Origin: Nitrospirillum amazonense
Lineage (GTDB): Bacteria; Pseudomonadota; Alphaproteobacteria; Azospirillales; Azospirillaceae
Direction of reading: 5' to 3'
NCBI RefSeq assembly: GCF_007828045.1
Contig: NZ_VITN01000008.1
Span: 1 to 64,000 of the forward strand
Length of the DNA stretch: 64,000 nucleotides
Positions within the stretch are counted from its first letter, which is position 1. Every line of letters begins with the position of its first letter. Of the stretch, positions 1 through 7,815 are shown piece after piece. Both the position numbers and the translations under genes were made by a program. The notes below the pieces were generated by a model. The model ran no database searches and had not been told where the DNA came from. It was given only the letters and a program-made list of their open reading frames with translations.

Positions 1-93
1 AACGCCTAAACCACGCTTCATGAACCGCCGTATACGGAACCGTACGTACGGTGGTGTGGGAGGGGGGAGGTGTGAACCTTCCCCCTACCCGAT
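1..93 (+). mobile_element. 3' end of a group II intron (domains V and VI), continuing beyond the left edge
   Basis: Positions 23-56 fold as a group II intron domain V. An 8-bp lower stem pairs 25-32 with 47-54 (one G-U), a two-base bulge (C45 G46) sits on the 3' side, and a 4-bp upper stem (33-36 with 41-44) closes a GAAC tetraloop. Positions 58-90 form a G-rich/C-rich hairpin like domain VI, with an unpaired A87 exactly seven bases from the terminal T93, where the branch-point adenosine is expected. The end, ...CCCGAT, is typical of bacterial group II introns. The intron-encoded reverse transcriptase would lie to the left, outside the window. Seen: the two folds. Known: the domain V/VI layout. 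Inferred: the exact 3' splice boundary at 93/94. Confidence 0.8.
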
Positions 94-139
94 CCGGAAG
101 GTCGCACACGGCGGGCCGTATCAAGGGAACGGTTACCGA

Positions 140-157
140 AGTTTTTTCAGAAAAACT
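140..157 (-). terminator. AT-rich hairpin downstream of the HTH gene
   Basis: A 7-bp inverted repeat AGTTTTT / AAAAACT with a 4-base loop lies 33 bases beyond the stop codon of the leftward gene at 190. It lacks a GC stem, so as an intrinsic terminator it is weak; it may simply be intron-flanking sequence. Confidence 0.3.
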
Positions 158-189
158 GGCTCCACGAATCATGCGGATGCCATTGGGTG

Positions 190-1353
190 TCATTCCACCA
201 TATAGGCGCGGTAGGCATCGCGGCCGGAAATCTCCAAGACCAACCGGTCACGGTGCAACCCATCCAGCAAGGTGCGGGCCGCCGTTCCGCTCATGCCCAG
301 GGCGTGGGCCAGGCGGCCGGAGGTGACAACCGGCTGGGCCAAGAGGAAGGCTGCCACCTGCGGTCCCCGCGAGGTGGAACGCCTGGGCCGCAAGGCCTCC
401 GCCAGCTGACCCTCGGCCAGGCGTAGACGGCGCAGCAGCACCTCGCCCCGGGCCAGGCTGCGGGTGGCGGCGTTGAGGAAAGCCAGCAGCCAACCCTCCT
501 GCCGATCCGGCCGGTACTCCATGGCATGACCCAGGAAACCGATGGAGGGCATCAGCACCGGACCGCCGGCGAAGGCCGGATGGGTGGGGCTGCTAAAGGT
601 ATCTGAACCCTCGAAGGTCGGGTCACCCGGGCCGCTACGCCGTGCCTGCACCAGACCCTGGCGGGCGGGCCACCATGCCGCCAGCAGGCGACCCAGGGCG
701 GCCCCGGCGCTACGGTCGGCGCGGACCTGATGCCAATGGGCCAGGAAGGCCGCGGCACCAATTAGGGCTGGTGCGGGGCGAAAGCGGGTGAGGGCATCGG
801 GTGCCAAGGCCGTCTGCAACACCGCCCAGCGCTCCTCCGCGTCCACATCCTCCGCCGCCCCGTTCCATAGGGAGAAGCCGGCGGCGCGGGTTTGGCGGAT
901 GCGGTCCAGCGCCGCCAGTCGCCGGGGGGTGTAGAGGTGGCGGGGATGACGGGCGGCGATGCGGCGCACCAGATCATAGAGGGGTAGGGCTTGGGCCAAG
1001 TCGGGGTCGGGCGCGCGGTCCAGGCTGTCCCAGGCCAGCAGGCGCAGGTCCGCCGTGTCCACCAGGATGCCGTTCAGCCGGGCGGAGGCCGCAGCCTCCT
1101 CAATGGCCATGCGGTTGATCCAGCCGGCAGCGACGGCGGCACTGCTGCCAGCCAGCCCACAGTCCAGCCGCGCCAGGGCGGCGGACGCCGCCTCCAGCGC
1201 CAGCAGGTCCGCCGAGGCATAGGGACCAGAGAGGTCGCCGCCATCCTGCGGCGTCAAGGGAAGGGGGGGCGGGGCCCCGGGGGGCACTATGGGTTGGGTT
1301 TTGGTGGGGGAATAGGGGTTCCCCGGCACATCCCACCAGTCTTCACTCATCAT
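190..1353 (-). CDS. DUF1612/HTH_13-type helix-turn-helix protein (RHE_PE00001-like)
   Basis: A 387-residue protein. The N-terminal third is proline-rich and then helical, with a segment around residues 75-110 (INRMAIEEAAASARLNGI) that resembles the N-terminal part of the rhizobial RHE_PE00001 family (DUF1612). The last 60 residues contain a helix-turn-helix-like stretch (VTSGRLAHALGMSGTAARTL), as in HTH_13. Members are probable DNA-binding proteins, often plasmid-borne, of unknown target; there is some resemblance to Fic N-terminal regions but no Fic motif. Two ATGs (1353 and 1350) are possible; a GGGGAG lies just upstream and favours the second. The gene sits next to the intron end, which fits an accessory region. 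Family assignment is from memory of motifs and is moderate. Confidence 0.6.
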   Translation of the reverse strand: MMSEDWWDVPGNPYSPTKTQPIVPPGAPPPLPLTPQDGGDLSGPYASADLLALEAASAALARLDCGLAGSSAAVAAGWINRMAIEEAAASARLNGILVDTADLRLLAWDSLDRAPDPDLAQALPLYDLVRRIAARHPRHLYTPRRLAALDRIRQTRAAGFSLWNGAAEDVDAEERWAVLQTALAPDALTRFRPAPALIGAAAFLAHWHQVRADRSAGAALGRLLAAWWPARQGLVQARRSGPGDPTFEGSDTFSSPTHPAFAGGPVLMPSIGFLGHAMEYRPDRQEGWLLAFLNAATRSLARGEVLLRRLRLAEGQLAEALRPRRSTSRGPQVAAFLLAQPVVTSGRLAHALGMSGTAARTLLDGLHRDRLVLEISGRDAYRAYMVE

Positions 1354-1461
1354 ATCTCCCCACCCTTAAGGCCCGGAAACATTGGACACGTACGGGGCGG
1401 AAAGCAAGCTATTAAGGCTTTAGCTTTCTCCTGCCGGAACCACCTTCCCAGCAGATCGGCT

Positions 1462-1728
1462 TCACAGATATTTGGTGATTTCCGCCATTTCCGACAGTCG
1501 CGCCCGGGTCTGGGTGGGCAGGGGGCCGGTGGCCTCCTCCAGGTGGTGCTCGATGTGGTGCAGCACCAGGGCGATCTTGGCCTTGTCCACGGCCTTGACC
1601 ACGGCTTGCAGCTGCTGGGCGATGGTCAGGGCGTCGCGCCCCTCCTCCACCATCTGCACGATCTTGGTGAAGTGGCCTTGCGCCCGCTTGAGGCGGTTCA
1701 GGATGTCGGGGGTGGTCGCGTGGGTCAT
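1462..1728 (-). CDS. CsoR/RcnR-family (DUF156) metal-responsive repressor, lacking the usual Cys ligand
   Basis: An 88-residue all-helical protein with the CsoR/RcnR/FrmR layout: NRLKRAQGH near the N-terminus, then LTIAQQLQAVVKAVDKAK, then a His-rich helix (LHHIEHHLEEA). In this family an absolutely placed Cys at the start of helix 2 binds Cu, Ni or formaldehyde. Here the aligned residue is Ala (GRDALTIAQQ) and the protein contains no cysteine at all. The histidines of helix 3 remain, so a Ni/Co/Zn-type or non-metal signal is possible. A perfect C6-A-G6 palindrome lies 15 bases upstream of its start, the kind of G-tract operator RcnR-like proteins bind, so autoregulation is likely. A divergent 58-codon ORF shares this operator. 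Confidence 0.8.
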   Translation of the reverse strand: MTHATTPDILNRLKRAQGHFTKIVQMVEEGRDALTIAQQLQAVVKAVDKAKIALVLHHIEHHLEEATGPLPTQTRARLSEMAEITKYL

Positions 1729-1742
1729 GCCTTGACTCCTAT

Positions 1743-1755
1743 CCCCCCAGGGGGG
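1743..1755. promoter_or_regulatory. C6-A-G6 palindrome, candidate operator of the CsoR-type repressor
   Basis: A perfect inverted repeat of six C, one A and six G lies between the divergent repressor gene and the small ORF starting at 1791. Known RcnR and CsoR operators are GC-tract palindromes of this kind, so control of both genes is the simple reading. Confidence 0.6.
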
Positions 1756-1790
1756 TTAAGTCAAATCACCTGTAGGGGAGTTGTCGAGCG

Positions 1791-1967
1791 ATGTGTTGCC
1801 GCACCGCCGTTGAGAAGACCTATCGCCAGATGCGGGCATCGGGCGCGCCGGACCAGCATGCCTATGAGGCCGCCTTGGTGCTGTACCGCTACAACCATCC
1901 CGAGGACGCGATGCCGGTGGCGGAGGCCGCTGTCGCCCTGTGGACCGGTCACAGCCGGGTGCAGTGA
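1791..1967 (+). CDS. 58-residue hypothetical protein divergent from the CsoR-type repressor
   Basis: A short ORF begins ATG TGT TGC, giving an N-terminal Met-Cys-Cys, and runs to a TGA at 1965. The protein is charged and helical (TYRQMRASGAPDQHAYEA, then NHPEDAMPVAEAAVALW). Third codon positions are mostly G or C, and the ORF starts 36 bases after the C6-A-G6 operator. That fits a real gene controlled by the repressor on the other strand. No family is recognised. The Cys-Cys start and scattered His residues would suit a metal-binding peptide, but this is speculation. A purine stretch (GTAGGGGAG) about 11 bases upstream is a possible ribosome binding site. Confidence 0.5.
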   Translation: MCCRTAVEKTYRQMRASGAPDQHAYEAALVLYRYNHPEDAMPVAEAAVALWTGHSRVQ

Positions 1968-2064
1968 AGCCTGCTTGCCGGCGTCGCGGATTTGACCGCA
2001 AGACCCGGGATGTTGAGGGCGAAGGCCGGGGGTACATCAGGGGCAGGAACGACACCATATCAGG

Positions 2065-3177
2065 ATGACGATTATGCCCCCCGTCACAGCGCTCTCCATC
2101 CCGATGACGTCTGCCCCGACCCTGGCCCCCCTCACCGCCGATGCCGACCCGCGCTGGCAGGCCTTGTTGAGCCGGGATGCCAGCCAGGATGGCCGCTTCG
2201 TCTATTCGGTGAAGACCACCGGCGTCTATTGCCGGCCCTCCTGCCCCTCCCGCTTGGCCAAGCCACAGAACGTGGCCTTCCACGACAGCTGCGCCGCGGC
2301 GGAGCGGGCGGGTTTCCGCGCCTGCAAGCGCTGCACGCCGAACCAGCAGGGCACCGCCCAGCGCCAGGCCCAGCTGGTGGCGGATGCCTGCCGCACCATC
2401 GAGATGGCGGAGGAGGCGCCGGGCCTGGAGCAACTGGCTGACCAGGCCGGCCTCAGCCCCTATCACTTCCACCGCGTGTTCAAGGCCGTCACCGGCCTGA
2501 CGCCCAAGGCCTATGCCACGGCCCACCGCGCCCGCCGGGTGCGGGATGAGCTGACCCGCCCTGGCGCCACCGTCACCACCGCCCTCTACGACGCCGGCTT
2601 CAACGCCAGCAGCCGGTTCTATGAGGCGGCGGAGGGCATGCTGGGCATGCGGCCGGGCGATTATCGTGCCGGTGGCGCCAATGCCGACATCCGTTTCGCC
2701 GTCGCCCAGTGCAGCCTGGGGGCCATTCTGGTGGCGCGCAGCGGGCGCGGCATCTGCGCCATCACCCTGGGCGACGATCCGGACATGCTGGTGCGAGACC
2801 TGCAGGACCGTTTTCCCAAGGCGGGGCTGACGGGCGACGATCCTGAGTTCGATGCCCTGGTCGCCCGGGTGGTGGGTTTTGTCGAGGCGCCGCGCCTGGG
2901 CCTGGACCTGCCGCTGGATGTGCGCGGCACTGCCTTCCAGCAGCGGGTGTGGCAGGCCTTGCGCGACATTCCGGCGGGGGAGACGGCCAGCTACGCCCAG
3001 GTGGCGGCCAGCATCGGCGCGCCCAAGGCGGTGCGGGCGGTGGCCCAGGCCTGCGCCAACAACGCGATCGCTGTCGCCATTCCCTGCCACCGCGTGGTGC
3101 GCACCGACGGGGCCTTGTCCGGCTATCGCTGGGGAGTGGACCGCAAGCGCACGCTGCTGGCGCGGGAGCGGGCGTGA
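2065..3177 (+). CDS. ada: Bifunctional Ada: methylphosphotriester/O6-methylguanine methyltransferase and AraC-type activator
   Basis: A 370-residue protein with all three Ada parts. Residues about 35-100 form the N-terminal zinc/methyl-acceptor domain, with cysteines in YCRPSCPSR and CKRC (first acceptor candidate C56). Residues about 105-195 are the AraC-type HTH (AGLSPYHFHRVFKAVTG). The C-terminal half is the O6-alkylguanine transferase, with the active-site motif PCHRV at C341. It repairs alkylated DNA by suicide methyl transfer, and the methylated form activates the adaptive-response genes. Its stop overlaps the start of an oxygenase predicted to act on damaged nucleic acid (TGATG), so the two form an alkylation-repair operon. 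The ATG used leaves a short leader before the first domain; the start could be a few codons later. Confidence 0.93.
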   Translation: MTIMPPVTALSIPMTSAPTLAPLTADADPRWQALLSRDASQDGRFVYSVKTTGVYCRPSCPSRLAKPQNVAFHDSCAAAERAGFRACKRCTPNQQGTAQRQAQLVADACRTIEMAEEAPGLEQLADQAGLSPYHFHRVFKAVTGLTPKAYATAHRARRVRDELTRPGATVTTALYDAGFNASSRFYEAAEGMLGMRPGDYRAGGANADIRFAVAQCSLGAILVARSGRGICAITLGDDPDMLVRDLQDRFPKAGLTGDDPEFDALVARVVGFVEAPRLGLDLPLDVRGTAFQQRVWQALRDIPAGETASYAQVAASIGAPKAVRAVAQACANNAIAVAIPCHRVVRTDGALSGYRWGVDRKRTLLARERA

Positions 3178-3905
3178 TGGATGGTATGGGATCTCCGAAT
3201 GCTGGCATTGCCAGCATTGCCGACCATGATTGGGCCATCCTTTCCGAGGAATTGGACGCGTACGGTTGCGCCGTACTGCCCGGTTTGCTGACGCCCGAGG
3301 TGTGCGGGGATCTCTCATCCCTGTACGCGCGGGACCAAGGCTTCCGCAGCCGGGTGATCATGGGTCGGCATGGCTTCGGCATGGGGGAGTACAAGTATTG
3401 GGCCTACCCCCTGCCGGCCCCGGTACAGGCCTTGCGCACGGGTCTCTATCTCCGGCTGGCGCCCTTGGCCAACCGGTGGAAGCAGCGCTTGGGCAAGGAT
3501 GTCCGCTACCCGGATAGCCTTGCCGAGTTTCTGGCTCTGTGCCACCAGGCCGGCCAGGTGCGGCCCACGCCCCTGCTGCTGCGGTACGGGCCGGGTGACT
3601 ACAACTGCCTGCACCAGGATCTGTATGGGGAGCGGGTGTTCCCCCTGCAGGTCGCCATCTTGTTGTCGGAGCCGGGGCGCGACTTCACGGGCGGAGAGTT
3701 CGTCCTCACGGAACAGCGGCCGCGCATGCAGTCGCGGGCTGAGGTGGTGCCGCTGCGCCAGGGTGACGGCGTCGTCTTCGCCGTTCATCACCGGCCGGTG
3801 TCAGGAACGCGGGGCACATATCGCGTCAACCTGCGCCACGGCGTCAGCCGCCTGCGCTCCGGCCACCGCCACACCCTGGGCATCATTTTCCATGATGTTG
3901 TTTAG
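3177..3905 (+). CDS. 2OG-Fe(II) oxygenase of the Oxygenase-NA type (PF09859-like), alkylation repair
   Basis: A 242-residue protein translated from an ATG that overlaps the ada stop (TGATG), so it is probably translationally coupled. The facial-triad motif HQD is at H146/D148 (YNCLHQDLYGE), and a downstream histidine pair (H204/H205) followed by TYRVNLRHGVSRLRSG supplies the distal His and the 2-oxoglutarate-binding Arg. This matches the family annotated as an oxygenase acting on damaged nucleic acid, often found next to ada or alkA. It is not a classical AlkB, although the chemistry (oxidative removal of an N-alkyl group) is expected to be similar. Its substrate is not shown by sequence alone. 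A strong hairpin follows the stop codon. Confidence 0.85.
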   Translation: MDGMGSPNAGIASIADHDWAILSEELDAYGCAVLPGLLTPEVCGDLSSLYARDQGFRSRVIMGRHGFGMGEYKYWAYPLPAPVQALRTGLYLRLAPLANRWKQRLGKDVRYPDSLAEFLALCHQAGQVRPTPLLLRYGPGDYNCLHQDLYGERVFPLQVAILLSEPGRDFTGGEFVLTEQRPRMQSRAEVVPLRQGDGVVFAVHHRPVSGTRGTYRVNLRHGVSRLRSGHRHTLGIIFHDVV

Positions 3906-3908
3906 ATT

Positions 3909-3940
3909 GCCCTGCGGGCGTGGGCTTCCGCCCGCAGGGC
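3909..3940 (+). terminator. Intrinsic terminator of the ada operon
   Basis: A perfect 12-bp GC-rich stem (3909-3920 with 3929-3940) and 8-base loop start four bases after the oxygenase stop, followed by a short pyrimidine/T stretch (CATCCTCGTTTT). Confidence 0.75.
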
Positions 3941-4018
3941 CATCCTCGTTTTGCAGTCCGCTACGCTCCCCACAAAACTCCGGCGGCCCTTTTCATGTAA
4001 ACGACGGGTCGCGTCTTA

Positions 4019-4063
4019 CGGCGGCCTGAGGCGCCTCTGGCCGCCACCTTATATATTAAGGTG
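4019..4063 (-). terminator. Two adjacent palindromes at the 3' end of the BMP gene
   Basis: Read leftward from the BMP-protein stop at 4069 there is first CACCTTA-5 nt-TAAGGTG (4045-4063). Then comes a near-perfect stem GGCGGCC-T-GAGGC / GCCTC-T-GGCCGCC (4020-4045). Together they would stop leftward transcription of the chemoreceptor operon and separate it from ada. Confidence 0.55.
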
Positions 4064-4068
4064 TGCTT

Positions 4069-5040
4069 TCAGCTTGGACTTGCGACCTTCACCTGGCCGC
4101 TGACGATGGCTTGGCGGGCACGGGCCACGGCCTCGACAATGGCGGGGGTCCAGAGGGCGCGGTTGTCGGCGTCCACCACCACGTCCACCCCGCCCTCCTT
4201 CAGGCCCAGGCGCGTGATGCCGGCGGTGAAGGTCTGGCTGCGGCCGGCCTCGAAGGCGCGGGCGATGGCCACGTCCAGGCGCTTGACCATCGAGGTCAAC
4301 ATGCGGCCGGGATAGAGGTAGTTCTGGTTGCTGTCCACGCCCACGCCCAAGGCGCCCTTGGCATGGCCGATGTCCAGCGCGCCCAGGCCGGACACGCCGG
4401 CGGCGGGGAACAGCACGTCGGCGCCGTGGCGCAGCATGTCGCGCGCGATCTCCGACGCGGCGAAGGGGTCGGAGAAACCCTTGGGGTCGGCGGCCACCAG
4501 ACCGGTCATCACCGTGGCGTCCGGCCGGGTGTCCTTGACGCCCTGGGCATAGCCCTTCTCGAACCGCTCGATCACCGTCGCCGGCATGCCGCCGATGAAA
4601 CCGACCGTGCCGCTCTTGCTGGCCAAGGCCGCCGCCACGCCCACGAGGTAGGACCCCTCGTTCTCCGCGAACAGGACGGAGGCGACATTGGCCCCCGGCA
4701 CCACGCCGTCGAACAACGTAAAGCGTACGTCCGTATGTTGGGGGGCGAAGGCGGCCAGCGCCGTCTGGAACCGAAAGCCGATCAGCGCCACGTCGGTGCA
4801 ACCGGCGGTGACGGCGGACTGCAAGGCACCAGGGTAGGCGTCCTCACCCGCCGGTTCAAACTCGGCCACGGCGGCGCCCGTCTTCTGCGCGAAGGTCTGG
4901 CTGCCATCATAAGCCATCTCGTTGAAGCTCTTATCGAACTTCCCCGCTTCGGTATAAACCACGCAGGGCTTGAAGGCCGCCGCGCTGGCGATGCTGGCAG
5001 TGCTGGCAAATAGCGCGGCCGCGAGGGCGATCCGGATCAT
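4069..5040 (-). CDS. BMP/PnrA-type periplasmic substrate-binding protein
   Basis: A 323-residue protein with an N-terminal signal peptide (MIRIALAAALFASTASIASA). The mature part has the BMP family features: KFDKSFNEMAYDG after the first strand, GCTDVALIGF, and a late GVDSNQNYLYPG segment that lines the ligand pocket. Relatives bind purine nucleosides or related compounds for an ABC importer. No permease or ATPase gene is nearby; instead it follows a chemoreceptor gene by 11 bases on the same strand. That suggests it delivers ligand to the receptor (inference). The ATG at 5040 is preceded by GAGGAG at good spacing; a TTG fifteen bases upstream is open but lacks this. Confidence 0.85.
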   Translation of the reverse strand: MIRIALAAALFASTASIASAAAFKPCVVYTEAGKFDKSFNEMAYDGSQTFAQKTGAAVAEFEPAGEDAYPGALQSAVTAGCTDVALIGFRFQTALAAFAPQHTDVRFTLFDGVVPGANVASVLFAENEGSYLVGVAAALASKSGTVGFIGGMPATVIERFEKGYAQGVKDTRPDATVMTGLVAADPKGFSDPFAASEIARDMLRHGADVLFPAAGVSGLGALDIGHAKGALGVGVDSNQNYLYPGRMLTSMVKRLDVAIARAFEAGRSQTFTAGITRLGLKEGGVDVVVDADNRALWTPAIVEAVARARQAIVSGQVKVASPS

Positions 5041-5051
5041 GCTGTCTCTCC

Positions 5052-7181
5052 TCAAGCGGCGGCTTCGGTGGCGCGGACCTGGCCCAGGAAGCGGCGCACC
5101 GCCTCGTCCAGCCGGGCGGCTTGGTCAGCTAGTCCTTGGGCGCTGGTCCGCACCTGTCCGGCCGACTCGCCGGTCGACAGGGCGGCGGTGTGCACGCGGC
5201 CTATGGTGCTGTTGACCTCTTCCACGCCCAGCGCCGCCTCACTGATCGATCGGCTGATCTCGGCGGTGGCGGCGTTTTGCTCCTCCACCGCCGCGGCGAT
5301 GGTGCTGGAAACCTGGCTCAACTGCACGATGGTGCCGCCGATCTGGCGGATGGAATCCACCACGGCGCCCACTGCGCTGCGCACGGCGGCGACTTCGCCG
5401 GCGATGTCGCCCGTGGCCTTGGAGGTCTGGCCCGCCAGGCTTTTCACCTCGGACGCCACCACGGCGAAGCCTTTGCCGGCGGCGGCGGCCCGCGCCGCCT
5501 CGATGGTGGCGTTCAGCGCCAGCAGATTGGTCTGGCCGGCGATGTCGTCGATCAGCCGGGTGACGCTGCCGATGCGCTCGGCGGCACCGGTCAGACGCTC
5601 CACCATGTCGGCGGCGCCATCGGCTTCCTCATTGGCGCGTTGCGAGATGCTGATGGCCTGCTGCAGCTGGCCGCTGATCTCCTGCACCGACAGGGACAGC
5701 TGCTCGGTGGCCCCGGCCACGGTCTGGGTGTTGCGCGAGGCCGCTTCGCTGGACATGGCCACGGTGTTGGCCTGCTCGGCGGTGGCATCGGCCGACTGGC
5801 CCATGCTCTGCGACAGGGCGGTCATCTGCGCCGCCGCGTCCACCAGGGCGGCGATGATGCCGCCTACCGACTGTTCGAAGCTGTCGGCCATGGCCGACAT
5901 GGCGGCCTGCCGCTTCTCCGCCGACTCACGCCGTTCGGTCGCCAGCTGCACTTCATGCTCGCGCACCTGCACGGCGTTGGCGCGGAAGACGGTGACGGTG
6001 CGCGCCATCTCCGCGATCTCATCGCTGCCGCGCGTATCGATCTCCACATCCAGGTCGCCGCCGGCAAGCGCCAGCATGCTGCGCGACAGGTTGGCGACAC
6101 GGCCGGCGATGCTGCGGCCGACATAGAACACCGCCACGCCGACGGCGATGGCCACACCCGCCAGGCCGGACGCGACCAGCAGGCCGCGGGCAAAGGATAC
6201 CACATCCTCCAGCGCCTTGGCCTTGGTGCGCACCTCCGCCTGGGTTTGGGCGCCCAGTTCCGCGCCCAGCTTCTGCACCCGCGCCGCGATCGCGGCACTC
6301 TGGTGCAGCAGGCCGGTGCTCTGGTCCTGCGCGTCGGCCAGGCGGCTTTTCATCACGGCCAGCCCACCGGCGGTGAGGTCGCCGAAACCGGGTGTGGCGG
6401 GAACCGCCTCGCCCAAGGCCATGCGGGTCAACACGTCCAGGCTGTCTGCAACGATGGCGCGGGTGTCGGCGGGCAGGGTCGCCTGCGTCGCGCGTAGATG
6501 CTGCAGGGCGGCGGAAAGGGCCGCCTTGGCCGCCACCGGGTCCTCCCCCGCCGTGGCCGGCGCCCCGAGCAGCGCGTTGAAGGCCCGTATCTCAGTCAAG
6601 GCGGACAGGATCGCCGGGCCGGGGTTGCGACCCAGCGCCGTCATCAGGGCGGCCTGCGCCCGGGCATCGGCCTCGGCCGACGCCTTCTCACTGGCGGCGA
6701 CGGCCTGCCGCAGGCGCCAGCGGGCATCCTCCGCCCCGTTCAGCACCTGCAGCAGGGCGGAGAAGCGGCCGCCGAGTACCCGCAGCTCATCCAGCTGCGG
6801 CGTCTGGCCCAGCTGGGCGTTGGCCTGGCGCAGGGCGTCGTTGAAGGCCTTCTCGGCCACGGTCAGGGCCTTGCGGGTGGCTTGAGCCTCTTCATGCGTG
6901 GTGGCGATGGAGGCATCCATGGAGGTGCCGGCCAGCCCCTCGGCCGCGCGGGACAGGGCGTCCAGCGTATCCAGCCGGGGCAGCGTCTCGCCGACGATGC
7001 CGTTCAGCGTGCTGTCCACGCGGGCGTAGGTCAGCCAGCTCTGGCCGGTGATGACCAGCATGGCCAGGATGATCGCGCCAAAGGCCAGGCCCAGCCGCGC
7101 CGCCAAGCCCAGCCGCCGCTTGCCCGCCCGGGCCGGGTCGGTGTTCCGCATAATTGTAGGCAGTGTCGTCACGGCGACCAT
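5052..7181 (-). CDS. Methyl-accepting chemotaxis protein
   Basis: A 709-residue receptor. The layout is: TM1 at about residues 28-48 ([15 protein letters not shown]), a helical periplasmic domain of roughly 280 residues, TM2 at about 331-355, a HAMP domain ([23 protein letters not shown] region), then the long signalling coiled coil. The hairpin tip is [25 protein letters not shown], the highly conserved CheA/CheW contact. No C-terminal NWETF-type CheR-docking pentapeptide is seen; the protein ends RATEAAA. It is the first gene of a two-gene operon with the BMP binding protein, so sensing through a binding protein is plausible. A second ATG at codon 11 (MRNTDP) is possible. Confidence 0.92.
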   Translation of the reverse strand: MVAVTTLPTIMRNTDPARAGKRRLGLAARLGLAFGAIILAMLVITGQSWLTYARVDSTLNGIVGETLPRLDTLDALSRAAEGLAGTSMDASIATTHEEAQATRKALTVAEKAFNDALRQANAQLGQTPQLDELRVLGGRFSALLQVLNGAEDARWRLRQAVAASEKASAEADARAQAALMTALGRNPGPAILSALTEIRAFNALLGAPATAGEDPVAAKAALSAALQHLRATQATLPADTRAIVADSLDVLTRMALGEAVPATPGFGDLTAGGLAVMKSRLADAQDQSTGLLHQSAAIAARVQKLGAELGAQTQAEVRTKAKALEDVVSFARGLLVASGLAGVAIAVGVAVFYVGRSIAGRVANLSRSMLALAGGDLDVEIDTRGSDEIAEMARTVTVFRANAVQVREHEVQLATERRESAEKRQAAMSAMADSFEQSVGGIIAALVDAAAQMTALSQSMGQSADATAEQANTVAMSSEAASRNTQTVAGATEQLSLSVQEISGQLQQAISISQRANEEADGAADMVERLTGAAERIGSVTRLIDDIAGQTNLLALNATIEAARAAAAGKGFAVVASEVKSLAGQTSKATGDIAGEVAAVRSAVGAVVDSIRQIGGTIVQLSQVSSTIAAAVEEQNAATAEISRSISEAALGVEEVNSTIGRVHTAALSTGESAGQVRTSAQGLADQAARLDEAVRRFLGQVRATEAAA

Positions 7182-7596
7182 GGCTCCGTCCCTTCCCGAT
7201 GCGGTTGGAGAGGCCTGGGCGCGTTATTCCCCCATGTCACCAGGCGGGGTTCAGCCCCGTCCCGTCCCCTGACCGCGAACGCCGTCCCCCAAAGCCCCCA
7301 TCAGGCCGGTTGGACGTCCGTGCAGTCATAGGAAATCTTGATGATCACTGTGTGACAGTCCGGGGGTCGGACAAAGAAAAAACTGACCATATGGTCAGGT
7401 CGCGGCCTATCCTTCCGGCTAGCGCCCAACTGGGCGGCAGACAGCGGATTCTTTAGGCAGAAACCGGGGAGGGGGGCGGGCTGGAAGCCACGGATCGCCT
7501 GAGGTCGGCGACGTATATTGGATAAACGAATCAGGCCGCCCTATCGGCGCGGCACCGCACCCGCGACTCGGGGGGAAAATGCCGGTCGCGGGGGGA
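7182..7596. other. 415-base gene-free region upstream of the chemoreceptor
   Basis: No convincing coding frame is seen. The region holds the promoter side of the leftward chemoreceptor gene, an ACTGT-GTG-ACAGT repeat at 7347-7359, the 16-bp perfect palindrome at 7383-7398, and the 3' flank of the small leftward gene ending at 7597. Confidence 0.5.
7383..7398. promoter_or_regulatory. 16-bp perfect palindrome CTGACCATATGGTCAG
   Basis: Two 8-base arms with no spacer lie about 200 bases upstream of the chemoreceptor start, in the least GC-rich part of this gap. It looks like a dimeric repressor operator; the regulator is not identifiable here. Confidence 0.45.
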
Positions 7597-7815
7597 TCAG
7601 TGGAAACGGCCGTTGCGGGTGCTCTGCAGCACCATATCCAGCCCGGCGCGCAGCACGACCATCTGGTCGAAGGACAGGCCGGTCAGGGCCAGGAGGGCGG
7701 GCAGCAGGGTGCGGGCGCGGCGGCCGAGGGTGTTGATCACGGCGGCACGGGCCGGAGCGCGGCCGAACAGGGCCGGAGCCGAACGGGCGGCGCAAGCGAG
7801 GCAAAGCGTGGTCAT
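7597..7815 (-). CDS. 72-residue hypothetical protein
   Basis: A short gene with a good ribosome binding site (AAAGGAG seven bases before the ATG). The product is basic, with cysteines only near the N-terminus (MTTLCLACAARSAPALFG), a long hydrophobic/helical middle (TLLPALLALTGLSFDQMVVL) and the end STRNGRFH. It is not a recognised family; the length and Arg/Ala/Leu content recall small DUF1127-like proteins, but the motif is absent. A competing frame on the same strand is Pro/Arg-rich and looks like a shadow. Divergent from the secreted-protein gene at 8157. Confidence 0.5.
   Translation of the reverse strand: MTTLCLACAARSAPALFGRAPARAAVINTLGRRARTLLPALLALTGLSFDQMVVLRAGLDMVLQSTRNGRFH

Noticed and set aside
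20-326. Short rightward frames over the intron end
   Set aside because: They run through structured intron RNA and the 3' end of the opposite HTH gene; no start signal or motif.
1756-3318. A 520-codon leftward frame across ada
   Set aside because: Shadow of ada and the oxygenase, both of which show catalytic motifs.
7541-7804. A leftward 87-codon frame overlapping the 72-residue hypothetical gene
   Set aside because: Very Pro/Arg-rich and lacks a ribosome binding site; the other frame has AAAGGAG at proper spacing.
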